A DNA stretch of 14,287 nt, from assembly GCA_938038825.1 (NCBI GenBank), contig CALHST010000279.1:1-14287 (forward strand), read 5' to 3'. The stretch's first letter is position 1. Each line of letters opens with the position of its first letter. Source of the stretch: an uncultured Paracoccaceae bacterium. Its GTDB lineage: Bacteria > Pseudomonadota > Alphaproteobacteria > Rhodobacterales > Rhodobacteraceae. The translations under genes were made by a program, and so were the position numbers. Below the pieces are notes generated by a model that searched no databases, was not told where the DNA came from, and saw nothing but the letters and a program-made list of their open reading frames with translations. Shown one piece after another: positions 6,960 through 13,546 of the stretch.

Positions 6960-7891
6960 TGCGGTCGGTGCTTCCTGTTATCACTGTGTTGGGTGCGTTA
7001 ATCGCAATTTGGTTTTTGGCCGTTGGGCCGATGAATATCCGGGTGTCTTTGGACATGGCAGAGCGGAGCGGCGCGACCGTTTTGCCGGAAGGATCCGTAG
7101 AGCGGCGCAGTGTCTCTGTTTGGAAATTGATGGCGCAGAACTCGGCGCATGTGTCGGCGGGCTATGCGCTTGACCGTCCCAGGCTGCCAACACCAGTCCA
7201 AGTTGGGCAAGAACTTTGGAAAACCACCGGTGCCATGGTGATGCGGGGGCGGGCCTGGTCAAAACGGTCGCTGATTTACCATGGGTGGATCACCCTTCAA
7301 AGTACTCTTTGGGGCTTCTTCCTTGGGACCGCGATCGGCATCGCGGGTGCCGTTGCAATCGTCTATTCCCGCGTTGCTAACATGTCGCTGATGCCTTGGG
7401 CTATTATCAGTCAGACAATTCCGATTGTCGCATTGGCGCCGATGATCATTGTGGTGTCAGGGCAGCTTGGTGTGGACGGGCGCGGATTCCCAAAGGCGAT
7501 CATTTCCGCCTATTTGTGCTTCTTTCCAGTGCTTGTGGGGATGGTGAAGGGGTTGCGATCTCCTCAGGCGTCCCAGCTTGATTTGCTCAAGACCTATCAC
7601 GCAACAAGCTTGCAAAGCTTTTTGAAACTGCGGTTGCCGGCATCCGTACCCTATCTGTTTACATCGTTGAAAGTTGGCATCGCGGCTGCTCTGGTCGGCA
7701 CGATTGTTGGTGAACTTCCTACAGGTGCAATTTCGGGATTGGGTGCCCGCATTTTGATTGGTGATCAGTTTGGAACTCCCTTGGCGATCTGGTCAGCGCT
7801 GTTCGCTGCCGCCATTCTGGCGGGGGTTCTTGTTACGCTGCTAGATCTTGTTCAAAAAACCACGTTGAAACGAATGGGGATGCAGGCATGA
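6959..7891 (+). CDS. ABC transporter permease 1 (binding-protein-dependent, TauC/SsuC-like)
   Basis: This 310-aa inner-membrane protein is one half of the transport channel. The first membrane helix is at about residues 4-23, then comes a long hydrophilic stretch (about 25-108), and further helices are near 112-135, 146-167, 179-197, 236-252 and 276-296. The EAA loop that contacts the ATPase is at about 198-234, ending in the conserved LRLPASVPYLF. The start is fixed by the first helix and an in-frame stop at 6935-6937, but it lacks a good ribosome site: AAGG at 6937-6940 is too far away. Translation may depend on the frame that ends at the same bases. The 3' end overlaps permease 2 by ATGA. 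Confidence 0.92.
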   Translation: MRSVLPVITVLGALIAIWFLAVGPMNIRVSLDMAERSGATVLPEGSVERRSVSVWKLMAQNSAHVSAGYALDRPRLPTPVQVGQELWKTTGAMVMRGRAWSKRSLIYHGWITLQSTLWGFFLGTAIGIAGAVAIVYSRVANMSLMPWAIISQTIPIVALAPMIIVVSGQLGVDGRGFPKAIISAYLCFFPVLVGMVKGLRSPQASQLDLLKTYHATSLQSFLKLRLPASVPYLFTSLKVGIAAALVGTIVGELPTGAISGLGARILIGDQFGTPLAIWSALFAAAILAGVLVTLLDLVQKTTLKRMGMQA

Positions 7892-8733
7892 CCGCTTTGA
7901 TCCTCGCGTTGGTGTTTTGGATCGTGGCTTGGGGAGTCAATATTTGGCTGGCTGGGTCGCGATGGTCAGGCGCTTTGGCTGTGCGCATCGCGATCCCGGT
8001 GTTGTTTGGATTTACCCTTCTGGTTTTATGGGAAGGTCTTGTGCGGGCATTTGGTATCAGTCCAGTGATCTTGCCGCCCCCTTCCATGGTCGTCGAGACC
8101 TTTGCCAATTCAACCCAGATCTTGTGGGAAGACTTCCGTCAAACTGTCTTAAAAGGCGCGCTGCGGGGTTATGCGATTGGCGCAGTCGCCGCCGTTCTGT
8201 GCGCCATCGCCATTGACCGATCCGCCTTTTTGACTCGCGGTCTGCTGCCTATCGGGAACTTTGTTGCGGCCTTGCCCATCGTTGGGATTGCACCGATCTT
8301 GGTGAATTGGTTTGGGTTTGACTGGCAGTCCAAAGCGGCGGTTGTCGTGGTCATGGTCTTCTTTCCCATCCTTGTGAACACCGTGCAGGGGTTGCGTGAA
8401 ACTGATATGATGCAACGCGACCTCATGCGGACCTATGCTGCGAGTTATATCCAAACTTTGGTGAAGTTGCGTTTGCCCGCTGCCATGCCCTTCATGTTCA
8501 ATGGTTTGAAGATCGCGACAACACTGGCGCTGATTGGTGCTATTGTTGCTGAATATTTTGGCTCTCCCACGCGGGGAATGGGATTCCGGATTTCAACGGG
8601 GGTTGGAAGCTTGTCAATTGATTTGGTTTGGGCAGAAATTGCCGTTGCTGCATTGGTTGGCTCTGCGTTTTATGGCGGGGTTGCTTGGGTCGAAAAACGG
8701 GTGACCTTTTGGCACCCGGCCCAACGGGGATAA
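7888..8733 (+). CDS. ABC transporter permease 2 (binding-protein-dependent)
   Basis: This 281-aa inner-membrane permease is a paralogue of the gene before it and likely its heterodimer partner. Hydrophobic helices are at about 2-22, 32-52, 91-110, 119-142, 149-165, 206-224 and 247-266. The EAA loop is at about 168-203, ending LRLPAAMPFMF, where permease 1 has LRLPASVPYLF. The GIAPILVNWFG and AEYFGSPTRGMG blocks are typical of the TauC/SsuC/ThiX group. The ATG overlaps the stop of permease 1 (ATGA, 7888-7891), which implies coupled translation and near-equal amounts of both subunits. It ends 31 bases before the binding-protein gene. Confidence 0.92.
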   Translation: MTALILALVFWIVAWGVNIWLAGSRWSGALAVRIAIPVLFGFTLLVLWEGLVRAFGISPVILPPPSMVVETFANSTQILWEDFRQTVLKGALRGYAIGAVAAVLCAIAIDRSAFLTRGLLPIGNFVAALPIVGIAPILVNWFGFDWQSKAAVVVVMVFFPILVNTVQGLRETDMMQRDLMRTYAASYIQTLVKLRLPAAMPFMFNGLKIATTLALIGAIVAEYFGSPTRGMGFRISTGVGSLSIDLVWAEIAVAALVGSAFYGGVAWVEKRVTFWHPAQRG

Positions 8734-8764
8734 CAAAAAACGAAACTTAACAAGGAGGACTACC

Positions 8765-9751
8765 ATGACACTGAAAACAACACTAAGCGCTGCCGCGTTG
8801 TCGCTTTTGGCAGGCGGTGCAATGGCCGCTGATGACGTCACGTTGCAATTGAAATGGGTCACACAAGCCCAGTTTGCAGGGTATTATGTGGCTTTGGAAA
8901 AAGGCTTTTATGGCGAAGAAGACCTGAACGTCACCATTAAACCAGGCGGCCCTGACATCGCACCAACCCAAGTTCTTGCAGGTGGTGGAGCAGACGTCAC
9001 TGTCGAATGGATGCCAGCGGCTTTGGCTGCGCGTGAAAAAGGGCTGCCGATGGTCAACATTGCGCAGCCATTCAAATCCTCTGGTATGATGCTGACATGC
9101 CGGAAGGATGCGGGTGTGGCGTCAACGGATGATTTCGCGGGCAAGACGCTGGGTGTTTGGTTCTTTGGCAACGAATTTCCTTTCCTGAGCTGGATGGGGA
9201 AACTGGGAATTGCGACGGATGGATCAAAGGGTGGCGTTGAAGTGTTAAAGCAAGGCTTTAACGTGGATCCGATCCTGAATGGACAGGCGGCTTGCATTTC
9301 CACAATGACCTACAATGAATATTGGCAGGTGATTGATGGCGGCTTGGGCGCCGAAGATTTGGTGACATTTAAGTATGAAGATCAAGGCGTTGCGACGCTG
9401 GAAGATGGTCTCTACGTGCTGGAAGAGAACCTAAGCGACCCAGCCTTCGAAGACCGGATGGTGCGGTTTGTACGTGCGTCCATGAAGGGTTGGAAATATG
9501 CAGAAGCCAATCCAGAAGAGGCAGCATTAATCGTTCTGGATTTTGATGAAACGGGCGCTCAAACGGAAAATCACCAGACACGCATGATGGGTGAGATTGC
9601 GAAGCTGACTGCGGGTTCGAATGGTGCTTTGGACCCATCGGATTATGAACGGACAGTTGCGTCCTTGTTGTCAGGTGGTTCTGACCCTGTGATCTCTAAA
9701 GAACCAGAAGGCGCTTGGACACATGCCGTGACGGACAAGGCACTGCAATAA
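8765..9751 (+). CDS. Periplasmic substrate-binding protein, NMT1/THI5-like
   Basis: The 328-aa protein starts with a Sec signal peptide (MTLKTTLSAAALSLLAGG, cleavage predicted after AMA at residue 21) and has the NMT1/THI5 signature: LQLKWVTQAQFAGYYVALEKG at 27-47, followed by GGPDIAP. Family members such as ThiY bind pyrimidine precursors of thiamin, and others bind small heteroaromatic compounds. Here the partner genes are hydA, a beta-ureidopropionase-like hydrolase and RutR, so uracil, thymine or dihydropyrimidine uptake is the best inference. The ribosome site AAGGAGGA (8751-8758) is the strongest in the operon, in line with the high amounts needed for binding proteins. A strong terminator follows, so this is the last gene of the transcript. 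Confidence 0.92.
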   Translation: MTLKTTLSAAALSLLAGGAMAADDVTLQLKWVTQAQFAGYYVALEKGFYGEEDLNVTIKPGGPDIAPTQVLAGGGADVTVEWMPAALAAREKGLPMVNIAQPFKSSGMMLTCRKDAGVASTDDFAGKTLGVWFFGNEFPFLSWMGKLGIATDGSKGGVEVLKQGFNVDPILNGQAACISTMTYNEYWQVIDGGLGAEDLVTFKYEDQGVATLEDGLYVLEENLSDPAFEDRMVRFVRASMKGWKYAEANPEEAALIVLDFDETGAQTENHQTRMMGEIAKLTAGSNGALDPSDYERTVASLLSGGSDPVISKEPEGAWTHAVTDKALQ

Positions 9752-9763
9752 TCTAGAAGACCA

Positions 9764-9795
9764 AAGAGGGGCGCGTCGAATGGCGTGCCCCTTTT
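9764..9795. terminator. Intrinsic terminator of the pyrimidine operon
   Basis: GGGGCGCG (9768-9775) pairs with CGTGCCCC (9784-9791) through one G-U pair, around an 8-base loop, and TTTT (9792-9795) follows. The A-rich bases at 9764-9767 pair with the T-run and lengthen the stem. It lies 12 bases after the stop of the binding-protein gene. On the minus strand the stem is followed by TCTTT, so it may also stop transcription coming from the convergent gene at 9861. Confidence 0.8.
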
Positions 9796-9797
9796 CA

Positions 9798-9833
9798 AGA
9801 TACGGTTTTGACGCTGCCGCCAGCCGCGTATCT
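9798..9833. repeat. Nested inverted repeat between convergent genes
   Basis: AGATACG (9798-9804) is the reverse complement of CGTATCT (9827-9833), and GCTG/CAGC (9813-9816/9821-9824) nest inside. It adjoins the operon terminator and lies before the convergent stop at 9861. No T-run follows on either strand, so it is not a typical terminator by itself. Confidence 0.3.
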
Positions 9834-9860
9834 GGTGATCTGAATTTTTGAATCGGATCT

Positions 9861-10163
9861 TTAAACAGCCCGACGCTTTTTGTTGAAAGACTGACGTTTC
9901 GATGCTTGCTCTAACTCTGCATCGCGCCAATCTTCCGGTTCATGCCATTCTGTCCAACTGTCTAATGTATTCAAAGAATTGTGGCCTTCTGGAATTGTAC
10001 TTCGGGTCATCAATGCCGCTGTGATATGGACAACCGTCAAAGTCAGCGCGACCAGGAAATACGTGCCGACAGCTTGGCCAAATGACGCGCCCCAAAAGAT
10101 CATGTGCGCACTTGCCGAGACAAACCCGACGGCGCTGCTGAGGACAATCGCGATGATGGCCAT
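9861..10163 (-). CDS. Uncharacterised 100-aa membrane protein with two predicted helices
   Basis: I do not recognise a family. The protein has two hydrophobic helices, at about residues 2-25 and 29-52, and then a hydrophilic tail of about 48 residues, Trp/Glu-rich at first (TEWHEPEDWRDAEL) and very basic at the end (KRQSFNKKRRAV). The frame extends upstream to GTG at 10208, but the ATG at 10161-10163 is chosen because AAGGAG lies 10 bases before it and because the first helix then begins at once. It is likely an inner-membrane protein. It is convergent with the pyrimidine operon and has no visible partner gene; the gap upstream is 317 bases, so it probably has its own promoter. Confidence 0.65.
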   Translation of the reverse strand: MAIIAIVLSSAVGFVSASAHMIFWGASFGQAVGTYFLVALTLTVVHITAALMTRSTIPEGHNSLNTLDSWTEWHEPEDWRDAELEQASKRQSFNKKRRAV

Positions 10164-10173
10164 GGTATGCAGA

Positions 10174-10179
10174 CTCCTT
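10174..10179 (-). promoter_or_regulatory. Ribosome binding site that decides the start of the 100-aa membrane protein
   Basis: On the minus strand AAGGAG stands 10 bases before ATG 10161-10163. Neither the GTG at 10206-10208 nor the ATG at 10185-10187 has such a site. Confidence 0.55.
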
Positions 10180-10231
10180 AAATTCATAAGAAGTTTGACC
10201 AAGGCCACTCGTTTGAACCACGGCAGAAATG

Positions 10232-10340
10232 CGGCAAAATAAGGCTCCTAAATGACAAGTTTAGGTAAGTTTTAGGGAAAAAGGTTTAACGGAGAGTTAC
10301 CCCGACGTAAGTCGTTGAAAACGCTTCCTGTATTTTGCCG
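10232..10340. repeat. 109-base segment bounded by a perfect 10-base inverted repeat
   Basis: CGGCAAAATA (10232-10241) and TATTTTGCCG (10331-10340) are exact reverse complements, 89 bases apart, inside the 317-base gap 10164-10480. Within it AAGTTTAGG (10257-10265) and AAGTTTTAGG (10267-10276) form an imperfect tandem repeat. No gene is convincing anywhere in this gap. The rest of the gap, 10341-10480, shows only a short GGC/GCC hairpin near 10371-10380 without a T-run. Confidence 0.35.
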
Positions 10341-10480
10341 GTAGTGCATCTACACGCTGCGAACGGTCGGCTTTCGGCCTATGAACACTTCACGTTCAGG
10401 ATGGGTCCACTCCAAGCCTAGAATGCCGCACCGCTTCACGAGACAAGATCGCAGCCACTGTCCGCCGATTGAGGCAAGGA

Positions 10481-10792
10481 TCAGTGCGTCCATGCCCCTC
10501 TGCGGTGTGTCGCGAAATTTTCGCCATAACCGCCCGCCCGCACATTGTGCTTGCGTGCCTTTGGTTCCTGCACAGTGACATCCAGGCCTTTGTCTTTGGC
10601 ATAGTCCAAAGCTGCTTTTTTGCTGTCAAAACGCAGGCGCACTTGGCTTTGGGTGTCGTCCGAAGACGTCCAGCCCATCAATGGATCTACTTCCCGCGAC
10701 GAGGACGGTGCAAATTCCAAAACCCAGCCTTTTGTTTTGGCTGTGCCGGATTGCATGGCTGTCTTTGCAGGTTGATAAATCCGTGCGCGCAT
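10481..10792 (-). CDS. NDUFS4-like accessory subunit of NADH:ubiquinone oxidoreductase (complex I)
   Basis: The 103-aa protein carries the alphaproteobacterial 'ETC complex I subunit' signature: ARIYQPAKTAMQSG near the start, then WVLEFAP, the block DPLMGWTSSDDTQSQVRLRF (36-55), ALDYAKDKG and the C-terminal GGYGENFATHRRGAWTH. Homologues are the mitochondrial NDUFS4 (18 kDa) subunit, which sits on the peripheral arm of complex I and aids its assembly and stability; Paracoccus complex I also has it. The protein acts at the cytoplasmic face and has no catalytic cofactor. The frame extends to GTG 10801, but ATG 10790-10792, three codons later, gives the usual N-terminus, with a weak AGGTG upstream. 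No nuo genes are in the window, so it is encoded apart from the main complex. Confidence 0.9.
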   Translation of the reverse strand: MRARIYQPAKTAMQSGTAKTKGWVLEFAPSSSREVDPLMGWTSSDDTQSQVRLRFDSKKAALDYAKDKGLDVTVQEPKARKHNVRAGGYGENFATHRRGAWTH

Positions 10793-10834
10793 TGGTGTCA
10801 CCTATGGGATCAAGTTCACAGCCGAATACCAAGT

Positions 10835-10852
10835 CTTGGCGCGCTTGCCAAG
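10835..10852. repeat. Small hairpin upstream of the NDUFS4-like gene
   Basis: CTTGGC (10835-10840) and GCCAAG (10847-10852) pair around a 6-base loop, between the VPLPA-CTERM gene stop (10866) and the next minus-strand start. No T-run follows on the minus strand, so a terminator is doubtful. Confidence 0.25.
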
Positions 10853-10865
10853 CCAGTGTCGCCGC

Positions 10866-11429
10866 TTAGGCTTTCAAACGTCTTAAACTTGCGAAACCGG
10901 CGAGCCCCAGAGCCAAAAAACCAGCACTTGCAGGCAAAGGCACGGGGGCCACAGACCCTGTTGTGATCAGAACAGCTTGATTGGCTTGAACCTGGTTACA
11001 GGTCAGCGATGCGCAGCGTCCGGTGCCAGTGCCAATCGCGTTGAGATCGGTGACAACGGCTGCATCGGTCAATGCCGTGCCAAAAAACAGTTGAAAGAAC
11101 AGCGCGCCAGTTTGATCCGCCGCGTCCGTGGTGAAAATTGTAAACGTTGCACTGGGTGTCACATTGGCTGCTGGGGTAACTTGTGTGAACGTCGCGGCCT
11201 CGTGTGCAATGGCATTGGCCCCACCGGGTGCAAGCCCCGCTGTGCGGACGATCGTGATGTCAGAATAGGTGTTTGTTGCAGCATCAAATGTGAACCCACC
11301 CGTGGCCACCCCACCATCTTGAAGGGTCACATCTTGTAATACCCAATTTATGGGTGCTGCGGTCACGGAAAGAGTGCTGGTCAAAATAACGCTGGCACAA
11401 AGGAATAGGGGCTTCAAAAAATTTGTCAT
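10866..11429 (-). CDS. VPLPA-CTERM sorting-domain secreted protein
   Basis: The 187-aa protein has an N-terminal signal peptide (about 1-25, ending VTAAP) and a Thr/Ala/Gly-rich, beta-strand-like body with the VTLQDGGVATGGFTFDAATN stretch (34-53), common in PEP-CTERM-type proteins of unknown function. The C-terminus has VPLPA (163-167), a hydrophobic helix (about 168-181) and the basic tail RRLKA. This tripartite tail marks substrates of the exosortase / VPLPA-CTERM sorting system, in which the tail anchors the protein and is then cut off. The likely location is the cell surface or extracellular matrix. Cys139 and Cys144 could form a disulfide. No exosortase gene is in the window. The ribosome site is weak. 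Confidence 0.85.
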   Translation of the reverse strand: MTNFLKPLFLCASVILTSTLSVTAAPINWVLQDVTLQDGGVATGGFTFDAATNTYSDITIVRTAGLAPGGANAIAHEAATFTQVTPAANVTPSATFTIFTTDAADQTGALFFQLFFGTALTDAAVVTDLNAIGTGTGRCASLTCNQVQANQAVLITTGSVAPVPLPASAGFLALGLAGFASLRRLKA

Positions 11430-11460
11430 AGGACCAATCGCTTAGTAAAAGAATGGCCAA

Positions 11461-11490
11461 ATCTTAACACGCAGATGATCGCTAAATCAA
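11461..11490 (-). promoter_or_regulatory. Possible promoter of the VPLPA-CTERM gene
   Basis: On the minus strand TTGATT (11485-11490) and TAAGAT (11461-11466) are 18 bases apart, each matching four of six sigma-70 consensus bases. This would leave a leader of about 25 bases before the ATG at 11429. Confidence 0.3.
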
Positions 11491-11498
11491 TCTTGTGC

Positions 11499-12188
11499 TT
11501 AGTCCACCCAAGCGACCTGATCTCCGTCCACAAGGGCACGAATGTCATCTGGGACGCTCAGGCCCTCGGCCACTTTGGCGTCCAGCTCGACTTCAAGCGT
11601 CTTCACAGTGTCCAGCTGCAACACCACCTCGGGGATTCGATCAAATGGAACCACGACCACGCCGTCCCGGTCCGCCACGATCATGTCACCGGTTTCGACA
11701 TTCTGGCCGCCAATCTGTACGGGCAGTCCGACCTTGCCGGGCCCTGTCGAGTAGGGGGAGCCCGGATTCAATCCGGTGCACCACGCGGGCAGGCCGACCT
11801 CTTTTATGCCTGCCAGATCACGCATCGGTCCGTCTGTTACAAAACCAGCGGCGCCGCAATTTTTCATCATGCCAGACACACGATCCCCCGCAGCGGCGCA
11901 TCCCTGAAACCCTGCAAAGCCGTTGACGACAATGTCCCCCGTTTGAATAAACGCGAGGGATGCAAGCAAAGCCAGAATGTCGCTGGGGCGGTTGTCCACA
12001 GTCAGTGCAGGGCCGGCAACTTGGGTCGCGCCACCATCCACAGGGGTGATAGTCGTGCTCAAAGACCCAGCCCCAAACATGGCGTCCACCACGAAACCTG
12101 TCGGTATTCCCTGAAACGCTGCAATCTGCTCCGCACTCGGGCGGCGCGCAGGACGTTTAATTGTAAGGGTTTTTGGTTCTTCGATCAT
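11499..12188 (-). CDS. RraA-like / HMG-aldolase family protein
   Basis: The 229-aa protein is of the RraA-like group that includes 4-hydroxy-4-methyl-2-oxoglutarate / 4-carboxy-4-hydroxy-2-oxoadipate aldolases and oxaloacetate decarboxylases. Family blocks are VNGFAG...AAAGD (88-102), GAAGFVTDGPMRD (112-124) with the substrate- and metal-binding Arg123 and Asp124, and VADRDGVVVVP (171-181). The key Arg-Asp pair is present, so catalytic activity is likely; a non-catalytic RNase E inhibitor role (as in E. coli RraA) is less likely. The true substrate cannot be read from the sequence and no aromatic-degradation genes lie nearby. GGAG (12195-12198) is 6 bases before the ATG. It stands 35 bases after the YHS-domain gene and might be cotranscribed with it. 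Confidence 0.85.
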   Translation of the reverse strand: MIEEPKTLTIKRPARRPSAEQIAAFQGIPTGFVVDAMFGAGSLSTTITPVDGGATQVAGPALTVDNRPSDILALLASLAFIQTGDIVVNGFAGFQGCAAAGDRVSGMMKNCGAAGFVTDGPMRDLAGIKEVGLPAWCTGLNPGSPYSTGPGKVGLPVQIGGQNVETGDMIVADRDGVVVVPFDRIPEVVLQLDTVKTLEVELDAKVAEGLSVPDDIRALVDGDQVAWVD

Positions 12189-12223
12189 GGTAGGCTCCGC
12201 ACACGTGTAGAGCCACCCTAAGC

Positions 12224-12718
12224 CTAGACCATCTGATCGCGCAACTCTGGCCAGCGACGGTCAGCTTCTGCAATGAAACCGGGAATGTCAGATTTCCAGG
12301 TTTCATGCACCTGATCGTTGAAGTTCAGGTAGAGTTTGCCATCCACGATGTGCCAGTTCTCTGGCTGAATAGAATACAGCAACCCTTTGGCTGCAACGGC
12401 CCACGCGCAGTAACCGCCATATTGGGGCGCATAGGCCAAGGGGTCTGCATTGAACATCTCGCGGTGTTCCATAGAGGAAAAGTGCCAATCCACCCCCGCC
12501 CAATTCACTTTGTACCGGTCGCTGCCCGCGACGGGTTTGCTTTGGGTGAAATAGGAGACAACGTCCGTGCCGCGCACGGCGACGCCTTTGACGTTGAAAA
12601 TTGTGCCAGTGGCCTTATGCCAAGGAATAAAGGTGCGGGCTGCGCCATAGCCTGCAATACCGACCAGGCTTATCCCTGCGGCTCCAAGCAATACGTTCCG
12701 TCGCGACACCTTCGTCAT
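12224..12718 (-). CDS. YHS-domain protein with Tat-type signal
   Basis: The 164-aa protein starts with a twin-arginine-like signal: VSRRNVLLG (4-12) followed by a hydrophobic stretch to about residue 27, so export of a folded protein or a membrane anchor is likely. The rest is a YHS domain: GVAVRGTDVVSYFTQSKPV (45-63), FSSMEHREMFNADPLAYAPQ (80-99), YGGYCAWAV and VDGKLYLNFN. YHS domains occur with copper- and other metal-handling proteins, but this stand-alone periplasmic type has no settled function. The frame extends upstream to 12769; ATG 12716-12718 is chosen because AAGGAG lies 8 bases before it and because the Tat motif then sits at the N-terminus. Confidence 0.85.
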   Translation of the reverse strand: MTKVSRRNVLLGAAGISLVGIAGYGAARTFIPWHKATGTIFNVKGVAVRGTDVVSYFTQSKPVAGSDRYKVNWAGVDWHFSSMEHREMFNADPLAYAPQYGGYCAWAVAAKGLLYSIQPENWHIVDGKLYLNFNDQVHETWKSDIPGFIAEADRRWPELRDQMV

Positions 12719-12726
12719 GACCCTGA

Positions 12727-12732
12727 CTCCTT
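12727..12732 (-). promoter_or_regulatory. Ribosome binding site that decides the start of the YHS-domain protein
   Basis: AAGGAG on the minus strand is 8 bases before ATG 12716-12718, and favours this start over the upstream one at 12769. Confidence 0.65.
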
Positions 12733-12810
12733 TGTTTGCATACACAGCAAATCGCGCTTTGTGGGGCACTTAACAACCCGCCCTCTCAAAGCTGTGAGGT
12801 TCTGTGACGC

Positions 12811-12846
12811 TATACCGACAAAAAAGGTATATTATCTCACAATAAT
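12811..12846. promoter_or_regulatory. Two adjacent inverted repeats upstream of the YHS-domain gene
   Basis: TATACC (12811-12816) and GGTATA (12826-12831) are perfect arms around 9 bases. Directly next to them ATTAT (12831-12835) and ATAAT (12842-12846) flank CTCACA. The region is AT-rich and lies about 95-130 bases before the start of the minus-strand YHS gene. On the minus strand TGAGATAAT could serve as an extended -10, but no good -35 is seen. Operator or promoter is an inference. Confidence 0.35.
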
Positions 12847-12898
12847 TCCCGTATTTTCGGGCTTTTATTGCAAAAATGTGGAATTTTTGTGTCTGATA

Positions 12899-13438
12899 TT
12901 AAATGTCCAACAGGGTCAGTAGCCCAAATGCGGCGACCGTGGGGGCATCTTTGATCTGACTGGACAGAATCATCTGCTTTACCTCAGCATCTGTGAAAGC
13001 CTTTGTAACAAGATCCTGTTCTTCGTGATCCTTGTCGGCCGGGGCAGGGATCAGATCTGTTGCCAGAAAGATGTGAAATCCCTGATTGCAAAAACCATAG
13101 GCCTCAAAGAGATGTCCAACCTGCGAGAGGGTCTTTGCGAAAAAGCCGGTTTCCTCTTGCAACTCACCCTGTGCCACTGTTTCCGGCGGGGTTCCGGGTG
13201 TCGTTTCCCACGAGCCTTGCGGGAATTCCCAATACCGGGCACCCACCGGATAGCGGTATTGCTCAACCAGTTGAAAACGCCCATCTGCGTGTCGCGGAAT
13301 AATCAGGGCAAAGTCCTCTTTATCAACGACCCCGTACACACCCTTGGATTCGTCAGGAAACTGAACACGGTCTTGGTGCACCCGCATCCACCGGTTTTCA
13401 TAAACCGTCCGTCGAGAGATTTGTTGAACTTTGGACAT
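12899..13438 (-). CDS. Nudix hydrolase, ADP-ribose pyrophosphatase-like
   Basis: The 179-aa cytoplasmic protein has a Nudix fold: YWEFPQGSWE (69-78), then the catalytic helix GELQEETGF (91-99) with the metal-binding glutamates Glu92, Glu95 and Glu96. Compared with the standard box, the Arg before the first Glu is Gly and the spacing between the first Gly and the helix is longer by two residues, which occurs in the ADP-sugar / ADP-ribose group. Substrate is thus probably a nucleoside diphosphate derivative, not firmly assigned. The frame extends to 13528, but ATG 13436-13438 is preferred: GGGGAAG lies 8 bases upstream and the extra 30 residues do not look like protein of this family. It is divergent from uvrB. 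Confidence 0.87.
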   Translation of the reverse strand: MSKVQQISRRTVYENRWMRVHQDRVQFPDESKGVYGVVDKEDFALIIPRHADGRFQLVEQYRYPVGARYWEFPQGSWETTPGTPPETVAQGELQEETGFFAKTLSQVGHLFEAYGFCNQGFHIFLATDLIPAPADKDHEEQDLVTKAFTDAEVKQMILSSQIKDAPTVAAFGLLTLLDI

Positions 13439-13546
13439 AAGCGATGCTTCCCCAAACTGGATTGTGCCCCACAACAGGGCATCAGATGCGACATGTATGC
13501 GATAAGATTTAACAAACCCAACACCCACCAGACGCGGTTCGCGGCG

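Noticed and set aside
10469..10966. Plus-strand open frame of 165 codons
   Set aside because: Antisense of the NDUFS4-like gene and part of the VPLPA-CTERM gene; no protein-like features.
11475..12221. Long plus-strand open frame (248 codons)
   Set aside because: It lies antisense over the RraA-like gene, is rich in His, Arg, Cys and Ser, and has no family features.
12836..12868. CCCG...CGGG stem followed by CTTTTATT as terminator
   Set aside because: The stem is only four base pairs and the T-run is broken; no plus-strand gene ends there.
12305..12922. Plus-strand open frame of 205 codons
   Set aside because: Antisense shadow of the YHS-domain gene, whose motifs, Tat signal and ribosome site are clear.
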